The notes beneath the pieces were generated by a model that made no database searches, was not told the origin of the DNA, and worked only from the letters and a program-made list of their open reading frames with translations. A stretch of 64,000 nucleotides of DNA from Streptomyces sp. NBC_01498 (GTDB lineage: Bacteria > Actinomycetota > Actinomycetes > Streptomycetales > Streptomycetaceae), in NCBI RefSeq assembly GCF_036327775.1, contig NZ_CP109598.1, forward strand, positions 2,542,001 to 2,606,000. Reading direction: 5' to 3'. The position numbers were made by a program, and so were the translations under genes. Shown here piece by piece: positions 41,377 through 50,231 of this stretch. Within the stretch, counting starts at the first letter, position 1; each line of letters opens with the position of its first letter.

Positions 41377-43131
41377 ATGAAGATCCACAAGTACGACACC
41401 GTCATCGTCGGGGCCGGCGGCGCCGGCATGCGCGCCGCCATCGAGGCGACGAAGCGCAGCCGTACCGCCGTACTGACGAAGCTGTATCCCACCCGGTCCC
41501 ACACGGGCGCCGCGCAGGGCGGCATGGCCGCCGCGCTCGCCAACGTGGAGGAGGACAACTGGGAGTGGCACACCTTCGACACGATCAAGGGCGGTGACTA
41601 CCTGGTCGACCAGGACGCCGCCGAGATCCTGGCGAAGGAGGCCATCGACGCGGTCCTGGACCTGGAGAAGATGGGTCTGCCGTTCAACCGCACCCCGGAC
41701 GGCACCATCGACCAGCGCCGCTTCGGCGGCCACTCCCGCAACCACGGCGAGGCCCCGGTCCGCCGGTCCTGCTACGCGGCGGACCGCACCGGCCACATGA
41801 TCCTCCAGACGCTCTACCAGAACTGCGTCAAGGAGGGCGTGGAGTTCTTCAACGAGTTCTACGTCCTGGACCAGTTGATCGTCGAGATCGACGGCGTGAA
41901 GACCTCGGCGGGTGTGGTCGCGTACGAGCTGGCCACCGGCGAGATCCATGTCTTCCAGGCCAAGTCGGTCGTCTACGCGTCCGGCGGCACCGGCAAGTTC
42001 TTCAAGGTGACGTCCAACGCGCACACCCTCACCGGCGACGGCCAGGCGGCCTGCTACCGGCGCGGACTGCCCCTGGAGGACATGGAGTTCTTCCAGTTCC
42101 ACCCGACGGGCATCTGGCGCATGGGCATCCTCCTCACGGAGGGCGCCCGCGGTGAGGGCGGCATCCTCCGTAACAAGGACGGCGAGCGCTTCATGGAGAA
42201 GTACGCGCCCGTCATGAAGGACCTCGCCTCCCGCGACGTCGTCTCGCGGTCGATCTACACCGAGATCCGCGAGGGCCGCGGCTGCGGTCCCGAGGGCGAC
42301 CACGTCTACCTGGACCTGACGCACCTGCCGCCGGAGCAGCTGGACGCCAAGCTCCCGGACATCACCGAGTTCGCGCGGACGTACCTGGGCATCGAGCCGT
42401 ACACCGACCCGATCCCGATCCAGCCCACCGCGCACTACGCGATGGGCGGCATCCCGACCAACGTCCAGGGCGAGGTCCTGCGCGACAACACCACGGTCGT
42501 GCCCGGTCTGTACGCGGCCGGCGAGGTCGCGTGCGTCTCGGTGCACGGCGCCAACCGGCTGGGCACCAACTCGCTGCTCGACATCAACGTGTTCGGCAAG
42601 CGCTCGGGCATCGCCGCCGCCGAGTACGCGGCGAAGACCGACCACGTGGAGCTGCCGGAGGACCCGGCCGCCCTCGTCGTGGCGCAGGTCGAGCGGCTGC
42701 GCGCCTCGACGGGCAGCGAGCGGGTGGCCGACATCCGCCGTGAGCTCCAGGAGACCATGGACGCGAACGTCATGGTCTTCCGCACCGAGCAGACGATCAA
42801 GACGGCCGTCGAGAAGATCGGCGAGCTGCGCGACCGCTATCTGCGGGTGTCCGTCCAGGACAAGGGACGGCGCTTCAACACGGACCTGCTGGAGGCGATC
42901 GAGCTGGGCAACCTGCTCGACCTGGCCGAGGTCATGGCCGTGTCGGCGCTCGCCCGCAAGGAGTCGCGCGGCGGTCACTACCGCGAGGACTTCCCCAACC
43001 GGGACGACGTGAACTTCATGCGCCACACGATGGCGTACCGCGAGGTGGGCGACGACGGCACGGAGTCCATCCGCCTCGACTACAAGCCGGTCGTCCAGAC
43101 CCGCTACCAGCCGATGGAGCGTAAGTACTGA
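41377..43131 (+). CDS. sdhA: Succinate dehydrogenase flavoprotein subunit
   Basis: A 584-residue FAD subunit that oxidises succinate to fumarate. The dinucleotide site is VIVGAGGAGMRAA (9-21). The covalent-FAD His is in RSHTGAAQGG (His42). The active-site segment FFQFHPTGIWRMG and HGANRLGTNSLLDINVFGKRSG, with FAD contacts, are present. The C-terminal capping region ends in RLDYKPVVQTRYQPMERKY. The length is normal. The stop overlaps sdhB's ATG by one base (TGATG). Confidence 0.97.
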   Translation: MKIHKYDTVIVGAGGAGMRAAIEATKRSRTAVLTKLYPTRSHTGAAQGGMAAALANVEEDNWEWHTFDTIKGGDYLVDQDAAEILAKEAIDAVLDLEKMGLPFNRTPDGTIDQRRFGGHSRNHGEAPVRRSCYAADRTGHMILQTLYQNCVKEGVEFFNEFYVLDQLIVEIDGVKTSAGVVAYELATGEIHVFQAKSVVYASGGTGKFFKVTSNAHTLTGDGQAACYRRGLPLEDMEFFQFHPTGIWRMGILLTEGARGEGGILRNKDGERFMEKYAPVMKDLASRDVVSRSIYTEIREGRGCGPEGDHVYLDLTHLPPEQLDAKLPDITEFARTYLGIEPYTDPIPIQPTAHYAMGGIPTNVQGEVLRDNTTVVPGLYAAGEVACVSVHGANRLGTNSLLDINVFGKRSGIAAAEYAAKTDHVELPEDPAALVVAQVERLRASTGSERVADIRRELQETMDANVMVFRTEQTIKTAVEKIGELRDRYLRVSVQDKGRRFNTDLLEAIELGNLLDLAEVMAVSALARKESRGGHYREDFPNRDDVNFMRHTMAYREVGDDGTESIRLDYKPVVQTRYQPMERKY

Positions 43132-43910
43132 TGGCAACTCCCGTACTCGACAAGGTCGAGGCCGAGTCCGCCGCGTCGCCGTACATCACGGTCGTCCTGC
43201 GGATCCGCCGCTTCAACCCGGAGGTCTCCGAGGAGTCCCGCTGGGAGGACTTCTCGATCGAGATCGACCCCAAGGAGCGGGTCCTCGACGCCCTCCACAA
43301 GATCAAGTGGGACATCGACGGCTCGCTGACCTTCCGGCGCTCCTGCGCGCACGGGATCTGCGGCTCGGACGCGATGCGGATCAACGGCAAGAACCGTCTC
43401 GCGTGCAAGACCCTGATCAAGGACATCACGTCCTTCGACAAGAAGACCGGCGCGGCGAAGCCGATCACGGTCGAGCCGATAAAGGGTCTGACGGTCCAGA
43501 AGGACCTCATCGTGGACATGGAGCCGTTCTTCCAGGCGTACCGCGACGTGATGCCGTTCCTGGTCACCAGCGGCAACGAGCCGACGCGTGAGCGGCTCCA
43601 GTCGGCGGAGGACCGCGAGCGGTTCGACGACACCACCAAGTGCATCCTGTGCGCGGCGTGCACGTCGTCGTGCCCGGTGTTCTGGAACGACGGGCAGTAC
43701 TTCGGCCCGGCGGCGATCGTCAACGCGCACCGGTTCATCTTCGACTCGCGTGACGAGGCGGGCGAGCAGCGCCTGGAGATCCTCAACGACAAGGACGGCG
43801 TGTGGCGTTGCCGTACGACGTTCAACTGCACGGACGCCTGCCCGCGCGGTATCGAGGTCACGAAGGCGATCCAGGAGGTCAAGCGCGCGCTGATCACGCG
43901 GCGCTTCTGA
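43131..43910 (+). CDS. sdhB: Succinate dehydrogenase iron-sulfur subunit
   Basis: A 259-residue electron-transfer subunit. The N-terminal ferredoxin domain holds the [2Fe-2S] motif SCAHGICGSDAMRINGKNRL with a further Cys. The C-terminal domain holds CILCAACTSSCPVFW and the late CTDACPRGIEV for the [4Fe-4S] and [3Fe-4S] clusters. It is the last gene of sdhCDAB. A bidirectional hairpin follows about 80 bases later and overlaps the 3' end of the opposing gene. Confidence 0.97.
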   Translation: MATPVLDKVEAESAASPYITVVLRIRRFNPEVSEESRWEDFSIEIDPKERVLDALHKIKWDIDGSLTFRRSCAHGICGSDAMRINGKNRLACKTLIKDITSFDKKTGAAKPITVEPIKGLTVQKDLIVDMEPFFQAYRDVMPFLVTSGNEPTRERLQSAEDRERFDDTTKCILCAACTSSCPVFWNDGQYFGPAAIVNAHRFIFDSRDEAGEQRLEILNDKDGVWRCRTTFNCTDACPRGIEVTKAIQEVKRALITRRF

Positions 43911-43976
43911 CGCACCGTTATTGGAACACCGCTTGCGGAACGCCGCTTCCGGCTCACCGTTTCCGGGGGCGCGCGC

Positions 43977-44768
43977 TCAGTCCGGTGAGGGCCCGCCCCG
44001 TACGACGCCGTAACGGCCGTACGGGGCGGGCCTTTCCGCGCCGTGAACGTGCCGGGCGAGCGCCGGGCTCACCGGACTCGCCGGACGGACGGTCAGCGCG
44101 CGGCGGCGGCAGCCGCCCCGTGCCGCGCCCTCCACCGAAGGGTCCTCGTCCGGGGCGTCCTCGACGGAGAAGAGGACGGTCTGGCCCGCGCTCGGCTCGA
44201 CGCGCCCGTCGCCCTCGACGGCCGAGAAGTGCGCCCACACGTCGTCCCGGAGGTTGTCGGCGTCCAGCACGCCCCATCCCGCCGCCTCGTGCCAGGTGCG
44301 CACCCGCCCGGCCAGCGGTACCCCGAAGCGGTGATGCAGGGCCAGGACGTCCCGTTCGTCGTCCGCCCCGATCGGGTAGCCGGTGTGGGCGGCGATCTGG
44401 GACTCCGCCGTACGGCAGTCGACCCGGCGGCCCCGGACACGTCCGCTGCCGGTCAGCGAAGCCGCGTCCCGTTCATGCGTTCGAGTGACGTCCAGCTCCA
44501 GGGCCCGGACGTCGATCCGCCGGCCCGCGTCGTCCACCCGGGCCGGGGGGTACGGCCCGTCCTGGCCCGACAGCCGGAAGCCGTGGTCGCGCAGCGCGCG
44601 CCCGCAGTGCTCCAGGCTCTCGGCCCGTACGACGAGGTCCAGGTCCTCGTGGGGCCGGGTCTGCTCGCACAGGAGGGCGTCGACGCCCCAGCCGCCGTCG
44701 AGCCAGACCTCGACGGCGGCCCGTTCGAGCAGTTCCAGGACCGCCAGTACGTCCTCGGCGCGCATCAT
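43977..44768 (-). CDS. LnuA/LinA-like nucleotidyltransferase fused to a cold-shock-like domain
   Basis: Residues 1-150 resemble lincosamide O-nucleotidyltransferases and related aminoglycoside 2''-type NTases: VLAVLELLERAAVEVWLDGGWGVDALL, then PHEDLDLVV with Asp42/Asp44 as metal ligands. Residues about 152-228 resemble a CspA-type OB fold: GRVRTWHEAAGWGVLDA, then WAHFSAVEGDG, GQTVLFSVED and a final RRRALTV strand. Canonical lincosamide enzymes lack this second domain. The tail (about 230-263) is low-complexity and lies over a terminator. Start ATG 44768, with a second ATG adjacent. Substrate could be an antibiotic or a nucleic acid/tRNA-like target; neither is shown. Confidence 0.75.
   Translation of the reverse strand: MMRAEDVLAVLELLERAAVEVWLDGGWGVDALLCEQTRPHEDLDLVVRAESLEHCGRALRDHGFRLSGQDGPYPPARVDDAGRRIDVRALELDVTRTHERDAASLTGSGRVRGRRVDCRTAESQIAAHTGYPIGADDERDVLALHHRFGVPLAGRVRTWHEAAGWGVLDADNLRDDVWAHFSAVEGDGRVEPSAGQTVLFSVEDAPDEDPSVEGAARGGCRRRALTVRPASPVSPALARHVHGAERPAPYGRYGVVRGGPSPD
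43990..44032. terminator. Bidirectional terminator hairpin after sdhB
   Basis: GGCCCGCCCCGTAC (43990-44003) pairs with GTACGGGGCGGGCC (44019-44032), a perfect 14-bp stem with a 15-base loop, followed by TTT on the plus strand. It lies inside the last codons of the convergent nucleotidyltransferase gene, so those codons are shaped by the terminator. Confidence 0.78.
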
Positions 44769-44867
44769 GCTCCGACTGTCGCCGACGGGGCGGCGGACGG
44801 CACCCGGGGGGACGGCGCCTGGAGACGGCGCCCGGGGGACGGCGCCCTTCACGAGGGTCCCGGCGGC

Positions 44868-46145
44868 CTACGCCTGGCGGGACGCCAGCTGGACGACCGT
44901 GACGTCGGCGGGGGCGCCGACCCGGACGGGCGGGCCCCAGGCCCCGGCGCCGCGCGTCACGTACAGCGCGGTGTCGCCGTACCGCTCAAGTCCGGCCAGG
45001 GTCGGGTTGGCGGCTGCCGCGATGTAGTTCACCGGCCACATCTGGCCGCCGTGCGTGTGCCCGGACAGCTGGAGGTCGATGCGGTGCTCGACCGCGTCGT
45101 GGATGACGACGGGCTGGTGCGCCATGAGCACGGACGTCCTCGCCGGGTCGCGTCCGCCGAGCGCCTTCGCGAAGTCGGGGCCCTCGCCCTCGTCCTCGCC
45201 CGCGAGGTCGTTGACGCCGACCAGGTCGAACCCGGCCAGCTCCACGTGCGCGTTCTCCAGCGGGTGCAGGCCCAACTCCCGTACGCGGTCGATCCATTCA
45301 CGGGCGTCGCCGAAGTACTCGTGGTTGCCGGTGACGAAGAACGAGCCGTGCTTGGCCCGCAGCCCCGCCAGCGGCTCGGCCGCCGGGCCGAGGTCGGCGA
45401 CCGTACCGTCGACCATGTCGCCCACGACGGCCACGAGGTCGGGGTTGGTGGAGTTGATGGTGTCCACGATGCGCTGCGCGTGCGCCCGGCCCAGCAGCGG
45501 GCCGAGGTGGATGTCGCTGACGACCGCGATGCGGTAGCCGTGGGCGGAGCGCGGCAGCTTCGCCAGGGGCACGGTGACGCGCTTGATCGTGGGGCCGCTC
45601 AGGACGTTCGCGGTGCCGTAGCCGACAGTGGCGAGCGTGGCGGCGGCAGCGGCGCCGCCCACGACGCGGGAGACGAACAACCGCCGGGAGGGGTCGGCGG
45701 CCGGGCGCTCCGGCGCGCCGGGAGGGGTCGTGGCGGCCGGCGCGGCCGGGGCGCCGACGGTCGCGGGCTCCTCGACGGGAGCGGTCCGCTCCGCCGTCTC
45801 CGCCTCACCGGGCGCCGCCGCCCGGCGCTCCAGCACCCGGCGCAGCACCGGCCGTACGATCTCGCCGACCAGCAGCGTGAGCAGCAGATACAGCAGCGTC
45901 GCCAGCCACATGTACGCGGGCCAGCCGAGGATCTGCTTCAGCGCGAACGGCGCTCCCTCGACGCGCCCGACGGACACGCCCGCGAAGGCCAGGAGCGGCA
46001 GGGCCACGACGACGACGGTGCCGATCCGGCGGGCCGTGCCCCCGGTGGCGGTCGTGTCGCGTACCAGACGCCGCCATATGTAGTAGTGCGCGCCGGCCAC
46101 CAGCGCGACGGCGGCAACCGCCATCAGTACACCCACGACGATCAC
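44868..46145 (-). CDS. Membrane-anchored metallophosphoesterase
   Basis: A 425-residue protein. The N-terminal third has about four hydrophobic helices (VGVLMAVAAVALVAGAHYYIW, VVVVALPLLAFAGVSV, LATLLYLLLTLLVGEIV), then a Pro/Ala linker and a RRLFVSRVV segment before the catalytic domain. The calcineurin-like part has SDIHLG, GDMVDG, GNHEYF, a lone His in MAHQP and GHTHGGQMW, a complete two-metal site. It probably cleaves a phosphodiester or phospholipid-linked substrate at the membrane surface (YkuE/YpbG-like). It is convergent with the nucleotidyltransferase gene. A small SCO4848-type gene lies just upstream, 14 bases away, and probably shares its mRNA. Confidence 0.9.
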   Translation of the reverse strand: MIVVGVLMAVAAVALVAGAHYYIWRRLVRDTTATGGTARRIGTVVVVALPLLAFAGVSVGRVEGAPFALKQILGWPAYMWLATLLYLLLTLLVGEIVRPVLRRVLERRAAAPGEAETAERTAPVEEPATVGAPAAPAATTPPGAPERPAADPSRRLFVSRVVGGAAAAATLATVGYGTANVLSGPTIKRVTVPLAKLPRSAHGYRIAVVSDIHLGPLLGRAHAQRIVDTINSTNPDLVAVVGDMVDGTVADLGPAAEPLAGLRAKHGSFFVTGNHEYFGDAREWIDRVRELGLHPLENAHVELAGFDLVGVNDLAGEDEGEGPDFAKALGGRDPARTSVLMAHQPVVIHDAVEHRIDLQLSGHTHGGQMWPVNYIAAAANPTLAGLERYGDTALYVTRGAGAWGPPVRVGAPADVTVVQLASRQA

Positions 46146-46159
46146 GAGCCGATTCCCCT

Positions 46160-46462
46160 TTATCCCTGTCGCTGTCTCTGTACTACGTGCTCGTCACCGC
46201 GTTCGTTCCGCGACCCGCCCCCGTCCGGGGTCCGCGACGCGCGCAGTCCGCGGAACCCCACCGCCCCGACTCCCGTCCCCAGAAGAAAGGACGTGACGGC
46301 GAGGAGCAGATGGACCCAGAAGTACCCCGTGGGGTCACCGGCGTCGTCGAAGGCGAGTCCGCTGCCGTCCTGCCACAGGTTCTTGACGAAGGTGATCCAG
46401 ATGAACCAGCTCCACACCCCGAAGGAGAGCAGGAACCAGGACACGGGGCGGCTGAGCTTCAT
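46160..46462 (-). CDS. SCO4848-family membrane protein
   Basis: A 100-residue protein with two hydrophobic helices: WFLLSFGVWSWFIWITFVKNL and FWVHLLLAVTSFLLGTGVGAVGF. A short Arg/Gly/Asp-rich cytoplasmic tail follows. The name is the accepted Streptomyces family; the molecular role is unknown. It starts at ATG 46462 (MKLSRPVSWF) and lies just before the metallophosphoesterase gene, so the two likely share a promoter in the 139-base gap before the divergent carboxypeptidase gene. Confidence 0.8.
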   Translation of the reverse strand: MKLSRPVSWFLLSFGVWSWFIWITFVKNLWQDGSGLAFDDAGDPTGYFWVHLLLAVTSFLLGTGVGAVGFRGLRASRTPDGGGSRNERGDEHVVQRQRQG

Positions 46463-46601
46463 GAATCCAGTATCGCCGGAGGCCTTCCCACCGCTTACCG
46501 GGGGGCGGGGGTGGCCGGAAAGTGGTCTGTCCCGGCGGTGGTGGCGGCGGGTCAGGCCGCCGGTGTTCGGATCGTCAGGCCGGGCATGTACGTTTCCGAC
46601 C

Positions 46602-47891
46602 GTGCCCGCATTGAAAAAGACCGTGCTGACGGTCCTCGCCGCCGTGTTGCTGCCCGTTCTGACCGCCGCGCCCGTCCTCGCGGACGACGCGACCGCGGAC
46701 CGGTCGGAGGACAAGCAGCCGAAGCCGCCGGCGTCGATGTCCACGGTGGGCGGTGCGCTGCTCGGCAAGCCGGGCACCCAGGTCAACCTCGCGCCGGGCG
46801 TGCCCGTGCTGCCGAAGAAGCTGACCGGGCGGTCCTGGCTCGTCGCGGACGCGGAGAGCGGCGAGATCCTGGCCTCGCACAACGCGCACTGGCGGCTGCC
46901 ACCCGCGTCCACGCTGAAGATGCTCTTCGCGGACACGGTCCTGCCGGTGCTGCCGAAGACGCAGACCCGCAAGGTGACGTTCGAGGACCTGGCGGGGATC
47001 GGCGAGGGCAGCAGTCTGGTGGGGGTGAAGGAGGAGAGCACGTACACCGTCCACGATCTGTGGATGGGGGTGTTCCTGCGCTCCGGCAACGACGCGGTGC
47101 ATGTGCTGGCGCAGATGAACGGCGGCGTGGAGAAGACCGTCGCCGACATGAACAAGCACGCCAAGGAGCTCCAGGCCCTCGACACCTTCGTGGTCTCGCC
47201 GGACGGTTACGACGAGAAGGGCCAGGTCTCCAGCGCGTACGACCTCACGCTGATCGCCCGCTCCGGGCTTCAGAAGAGCGACTTCCGGGAGTACGCGTCA
47301 ACCGTGCGGGTGCAGTTCCCCGGCGAGGAGAAGAAGCCGAAGAAGGGCAAGAAAGCCCCGAAGCGGGAGACCTTCGAGATCCAGAACACCAACCGGCTGC
47401 TGACCGGCGATGCCGGTCTCGACCCGTACAAGGGCATCGCCGGGGTCAAGAACGGCAACACCACCAACGCGGGCTCGACCTTCACCGGGGTCGCCGAGCG
47501 CGACGGCCGGGTCCTGCTGGTGACGGTGATGAGCCCCTCCGACGACGAGAGCCTGGCGGTCTACCAGGAGACGAGCCGGCTGCTGGACTGGGGCTTCACG
47601 GCCGCCGGGAAGGTCGAGCCGGTCGGCGAACTGGTGAAGCCCGGAACGGTCGGCGGTGACTCCGAGAAGGAGGCCGTGGGCCGGACGGAGGCGGGCGGTA
47701 CGGGCGACGGTGAAGGCGACGGGGGTGGCGGGACGGACCAGGCCGGGCTGGGCGACAAGCCCGGGGCGAGCGGCATGGGGATCGCGGTGGCCGTGACGGG
47801 CGGGGCGCTGCTGTTGCTGGCGGCCGCGGTGTTCCTGGTGAACCGCCGCTGGCCGCTGCCGGATCTGGTCAAGCGCCGTACGGGGGGTTAG
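46602..47891 (+). CDS. D-alanyl-D-alanine carboxypeptidase (class C-like/PBP)
   Basis: Trims the terminal D-Ala of peptidoglycan stems outside the membrane. A signal peptide (about 1-27, ending VLAD) precedes the catalytic domain. The SxxK motif is PPASTLKM (Ser103, Lys106), SxN is RSGNDA (Ser161, Asn163), and the KTG position reads KNG (283-285, GVKNGNTTNAG). The C-terminus has a Gly/Asp-rich spacer and one membrane helix (about 395-420) with a short basic tail, so it is anchored. GTG 46602 starts the frame. The S. coelicolor orthologue SCO4847 is known to be linked to wall glycopolymer phenotypes, from memory. Confidence 0.92.
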   Translation: MPALKKTVLTVLAAVLLPVLTAAPVLADDATADRSEDKQPKPPASMSTVGGALLGKPGTQVNLAPGVPVLPKKLTGRSWLVADAESGEILASHNAHWRLPPASTLKMLFADTVLPVLPKTQTRKVTFEDLAGIGEGSSLVGVKEESTYTVHDLWMGVFLRSGNDAVHVLAQMNGGVEKTVADMNKHAKELQALDTFVVSPDGYDEKGQVSSAYDLTLIARSGLQKSDFREYASTVRVQFPGEEKKPKKGKKAPKRETFEIQNTNRLLTGDAGLDPYKGIAGVKNGNTTNAGSTFTGVAERDGRVLLVTVMSPSDDESLAVYQETSRLLDWGFTAAGKVEPVGELVKPGTVGGDSEKEAVGRTEAGGTGDGEGDGGGGTDQAGLGDKPGASGMGIAVAVTGGALLLLAAAVFLVNRRWPLPDLVKRRTGG

Positions 47892-47899
47892 AGCAGGAA

Positions 47900-48085
47900 C
47901 GGCGGGCCGGCGCGGGGATCGGGCGGGGGCCGGGATCAGGCGGAGGCGGGCCTGACGACCTGGCCCCGGTCGGTCCGGGGGTCAGGCCGGTCCGGGGATC
48001 AGGCGGGGGCCGGACTGACAACCTGAGGCCGGTCCGGGGATCAGGGGGTCCGGGATCAGGCGGGGCCCGGAGTCGCCTCTTCGGA
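47900..48085. repeat. Degenerate tandem repeats between the carboxypeptidase and YihY genes
   Basis: At least five copies of a GGTCCGGGGATCAGGCGGGG-type unit occur between 47915 and 48085 with variable spacing. The gene ends on both sides are convergent, so the tract may help termination or be a replication-slippage product. Confidence 0.6.
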
Positions 48086-48100
48086 GTGCCCGGTCCGGGA

Positions 48101-49054
48101 TCACGTCGGCCGGGGAGCGGTGCCCTGCGCCGTCGCTCCCGCCGATGTCCCTCCGGTGCCCCCGCCCGCCGACACGGACTCCCGCTCGCCGCCGGCCGGT
48201 TCGTCCTTGCTCGGTGTCGCCGTCCAGGCCGCGCAGAACAGCATCAGCTTGGCCGTGAAGTTGATCCACAGCAGCAGTGCGACGGGCACCCCGAACGCCC
48301 CGTACATGCTCTTGCCCGCGACGTCCCGCACATAGCCGCCGAGCAGCAGTTTCAGCAGTTCGAAGCCGATCGCGCCGATGACCGCGGCCACGATCAGCCG
48401 GCGTCGCGGGGGATGGACGCCGGGCAGCAGCGTCAGCACGTACAGCAGGATGAGGAAGCCTCCCAGGGCGGCCACGACGATCGCCGCGATCTGGAGCAGC
48501 ACCCCGCCCACGCCACCCTCCGGGATGCCGAGCCGGTCGGCGGTCCAGCCGATGGCCGTCGAGCCGAGGGCCGACGCGCCGAACGAGGCGAGGCCGGTGG
48601 CGCCGAGGCCGACGAGGATGACCGCGTCCTTGCCTTTCGTGACGAAGGGGTTGCCCTCCTCCTCGTCGTCCCGCTCCCACACGGCGCGCAGGCACTCCCG
48701 CATCGAGCCGACCCACCCGATGCCGGTGAGCAGCAGCAGCGCGCCCGCGACCAGCCCCACGGTGCCCGCGTTGTCGACCAGCGAGTGGAGGTCGAGCTGG
48801 TCGGAGATGCCGGGGACCTGGTCGCTGATCTTGTTCTGGAGCCGGTCGAGCTGGTCCTGACTGAGCAGCCCGGCGCCGATCGCCGCGCTGACGGTGATCA
48901 GCGGGAAGATCGCCAGGAAGCTGATGAACGTGATGGCCGCCGCGAGGCGGGTCCAGTGGGTGCGGTCCAGGGTCTCGTACGAACGCCAGGCGTGGGTCAG
49001 CATCAGCCGGGCCACGAGGGGGCCCACGACGGGGATTTTTTTCAGCCAGTCCAT
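48101..49054 (-). CDS. YihY/virulence factor BrkB family membrane protein
   Basis: A 317-residue inner-membrane protein with about six helices. YihY signatures are RLAAAITFISFLAIFPLITVSAAI near the N-terminus and LLLWINFTAKLMLFCAAW near the C-terminus; the middle has LLLLTGIGWVGSMRECLRAVW. The family was once called ribonuclease BN, but that activity belongs to another protein; the true function is unclear. The tail is Gly/Ala/Thr-rich and disordered. Start ATG 49054 (MDWLKKIPVVG) is supported by AGGTC upstream. It is convergent with the carboxypeptidase gene. Confidence 0.9.
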   Translation of the reverse strand: MDWLKKIPVVGPLVARLMLTHAWRSYETLDRTHWTRLAAAITFISFLAIFPLITVSAAIGAGLLSQDQLDRLQNKISDQVPGISDQLDLHSLVDNAGTVGLVAGALLLLTGIGWVGSMRECLRAVWERDDEEEGNPFVTKGKDAVILVGLGATGLASFGASALGSTAIGWTADRLGIPEGGVGGVLLQIAAIVVAALGGFLILLYVLTLLPGVHPPRRRLIVAAVIGAIGFELLKLLLGGYVRDVAGKSMYGAFGVPVALLLWINFTAKLMLFCAAWTATPSKDEPAGGERESVSAGGGTGGTSAGATAQGTAPRPT

Positions 49055-49421
49055 ACGGAGACCTGCCCTGGGATCGGGGAACCAACGGTCGGGTACCCCG
49101 GAAGCCCGATCTCACGTCACCGGTCACCGACACCCGCGAACCACCCATTCATACGAGTACGCCATCAATAGCGGCTTACTGCGCAAAGAATGACGTTACG
49201 GGCGATACCGTCTCGTCCATGCCTCCCGCGATCACCGGCCCCGTCCGTGACCCCGTCACCGGCCGCCCCGTCACCGACCGGGTTGCCGGCCGTCGCGTCA
49301 CCGGCCGCGTCGCCGGACGGGGCCGCACCGCCCCGACGGCCGCCGCCACCCGTCCCGCCCTCTCCGCCCTCTCCGTCTGAACCATCCCGCACCGCACTCT
49401 CCCCGCAAGGAGCACCGCACC
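49055..49421. other. Gap upstream of the DprE2-like gene
   Basis: About 370 bases between divergent YihY and the reductase gene. It holds one short possible ORF (49219-49380) and, at 49396-49401, an AAGGAG ribosome binding site for the reductase. No other gene is supported. Confidence 0.5.
49219..49380 (+). CDS. Possible small ORF upstream of the reductase gene
   Basis: A 53-residue frame from ATG 49219 to TGA 49380 made of repeated VTGR/VAGR units (PVTGRPVTDRVAGRRVTGRV). It lies 41 bases before the reductase start. There is no clear ribosome binding site and no family; it could be a leader peptide or chance. Codon bias fits the genome. Confidence 0.25.
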   Translation: MPPAITGPVRDPVTGRPVTDRVAGRRVTGRVAGRGRTAPTAAATRPALSALSV

Positions 49422-50177
49422 ATGAAGGACGCCTTCGGCATCCCGCAGTCCCTGCTCGTCCTCGGTGGGACGTCCGAGATCGGGCTCGCCACGGCACGCC
49501 GGCTGATCGCCCGCCGTACGCGTACGGTCTGGCTGGCCGGGCGCGCGTCGCCCGCGCTGGACGCCGCCGCCGACCAGCTGCGTACGCAGGGCGCGGACGT
49601 GCGCACCGTGGAGTTCGACGCTCTCGACCCGGGCGCGCACGCCGAGGTCCTCGGCAAGGTCTTCGCGGAGGGCGACATCGACATGACGCTCCTCGCCTTC
49701 GGTGTCCTCGGTGACCAGGCGCACGACGAGGCCGACCCCTCGGCCGCCGTCCGGGTCGCCCAGACCAACTACACGGGCGCCGTCTCGGCGGGGCTGGTGT
49801 GCGCGGCGGCGATGCAGGCACAGGGACACGGTTCGCTGGTGGTGCTGTCGTCGGTGGCGGGCGAGCGGGCGCGGCGGGCGGATTTCATCTACGGGTCGAG
49901 CAAGGCGGGTCTGGACGCGTTCGCGCAGGGGCTCGGGGACGCCATGTATGGCACGGGCGTCCATGTGATGGTCGTACGGCCCGGCTTCGTACGGACGCGG
50001 ATGACGGCCGGGCGCGAGCAGACGCCACTGGCGACGACTCCGGAGGCGGTGGCCGTGGCGGTGGAGCTGGGGCTGCGGCGGCGCTCGGAGACGGTGTGGG
50101 TGCCGGGGGCGCTGCGGGTGGCGATGTCGCTGGTACGGCACCTGCCGAGGGCCGTGTTCCGGCGACTGCCGATCTGA
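49422..50177 (+). CDS. DprE2-like SDR oxidoreductase
   Basis: A 251-residue short-chain dehydrogenase similar to decaprenylphosphoryl-2-keto-ribose reductase (DprE2). It has the cofactor motif LGGTSEIGLATARRL (14-28), the catalytic YGSSKAG with Tyr157 and Lys161, Ser143/144, and the active-site SSVAGERARR. The C-terminal part (RRSETVWVPGALRVAMSLVRHLP) fits this subgroup. In mycobacteria DprE2 works with DprE1 to make arabinose donors; no DprE1 flavoenzyme is nearby, and Streptomyces lacks the arabinogalactan. The real substrate is uncertain. AAGGAG is well spaced before ATG 49422. Confidence 0.85.
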   Translation: MKDAFGIPQSLLVLGGTSEIGLATARRLIARRTRTVWLAGRASPALDAAADQLRTQGADVRTVEFDALDPGAHAEVLGKVFAEGDIDMTLLAFGVLGDQAHDEADPSAAVRVAQTNYTGAVSAGLVCAAAMQAQGHGSLVVLSSVAGERARRADFIYGSSKAGLDAFAQGLGDAMYGTGVHVMVVRPGFVRTRMTAGREQTPLATTPEAVAVAVELGLRRRSETVWVPGALRVAMSLVRHLPRAVFRRLPI

Positions 50178-50231
50178 GTCCGCCGAGGGCGGTGGACGGA
50201 GGTGGCGGGGCTGGTGTGCGGGCGGTGTCCC

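Noticed and set aside
41353..43137. 594-codon frame antisense to sdhA
   Set aside because: sdhA is fully conserved; the antisense frame has no motif.
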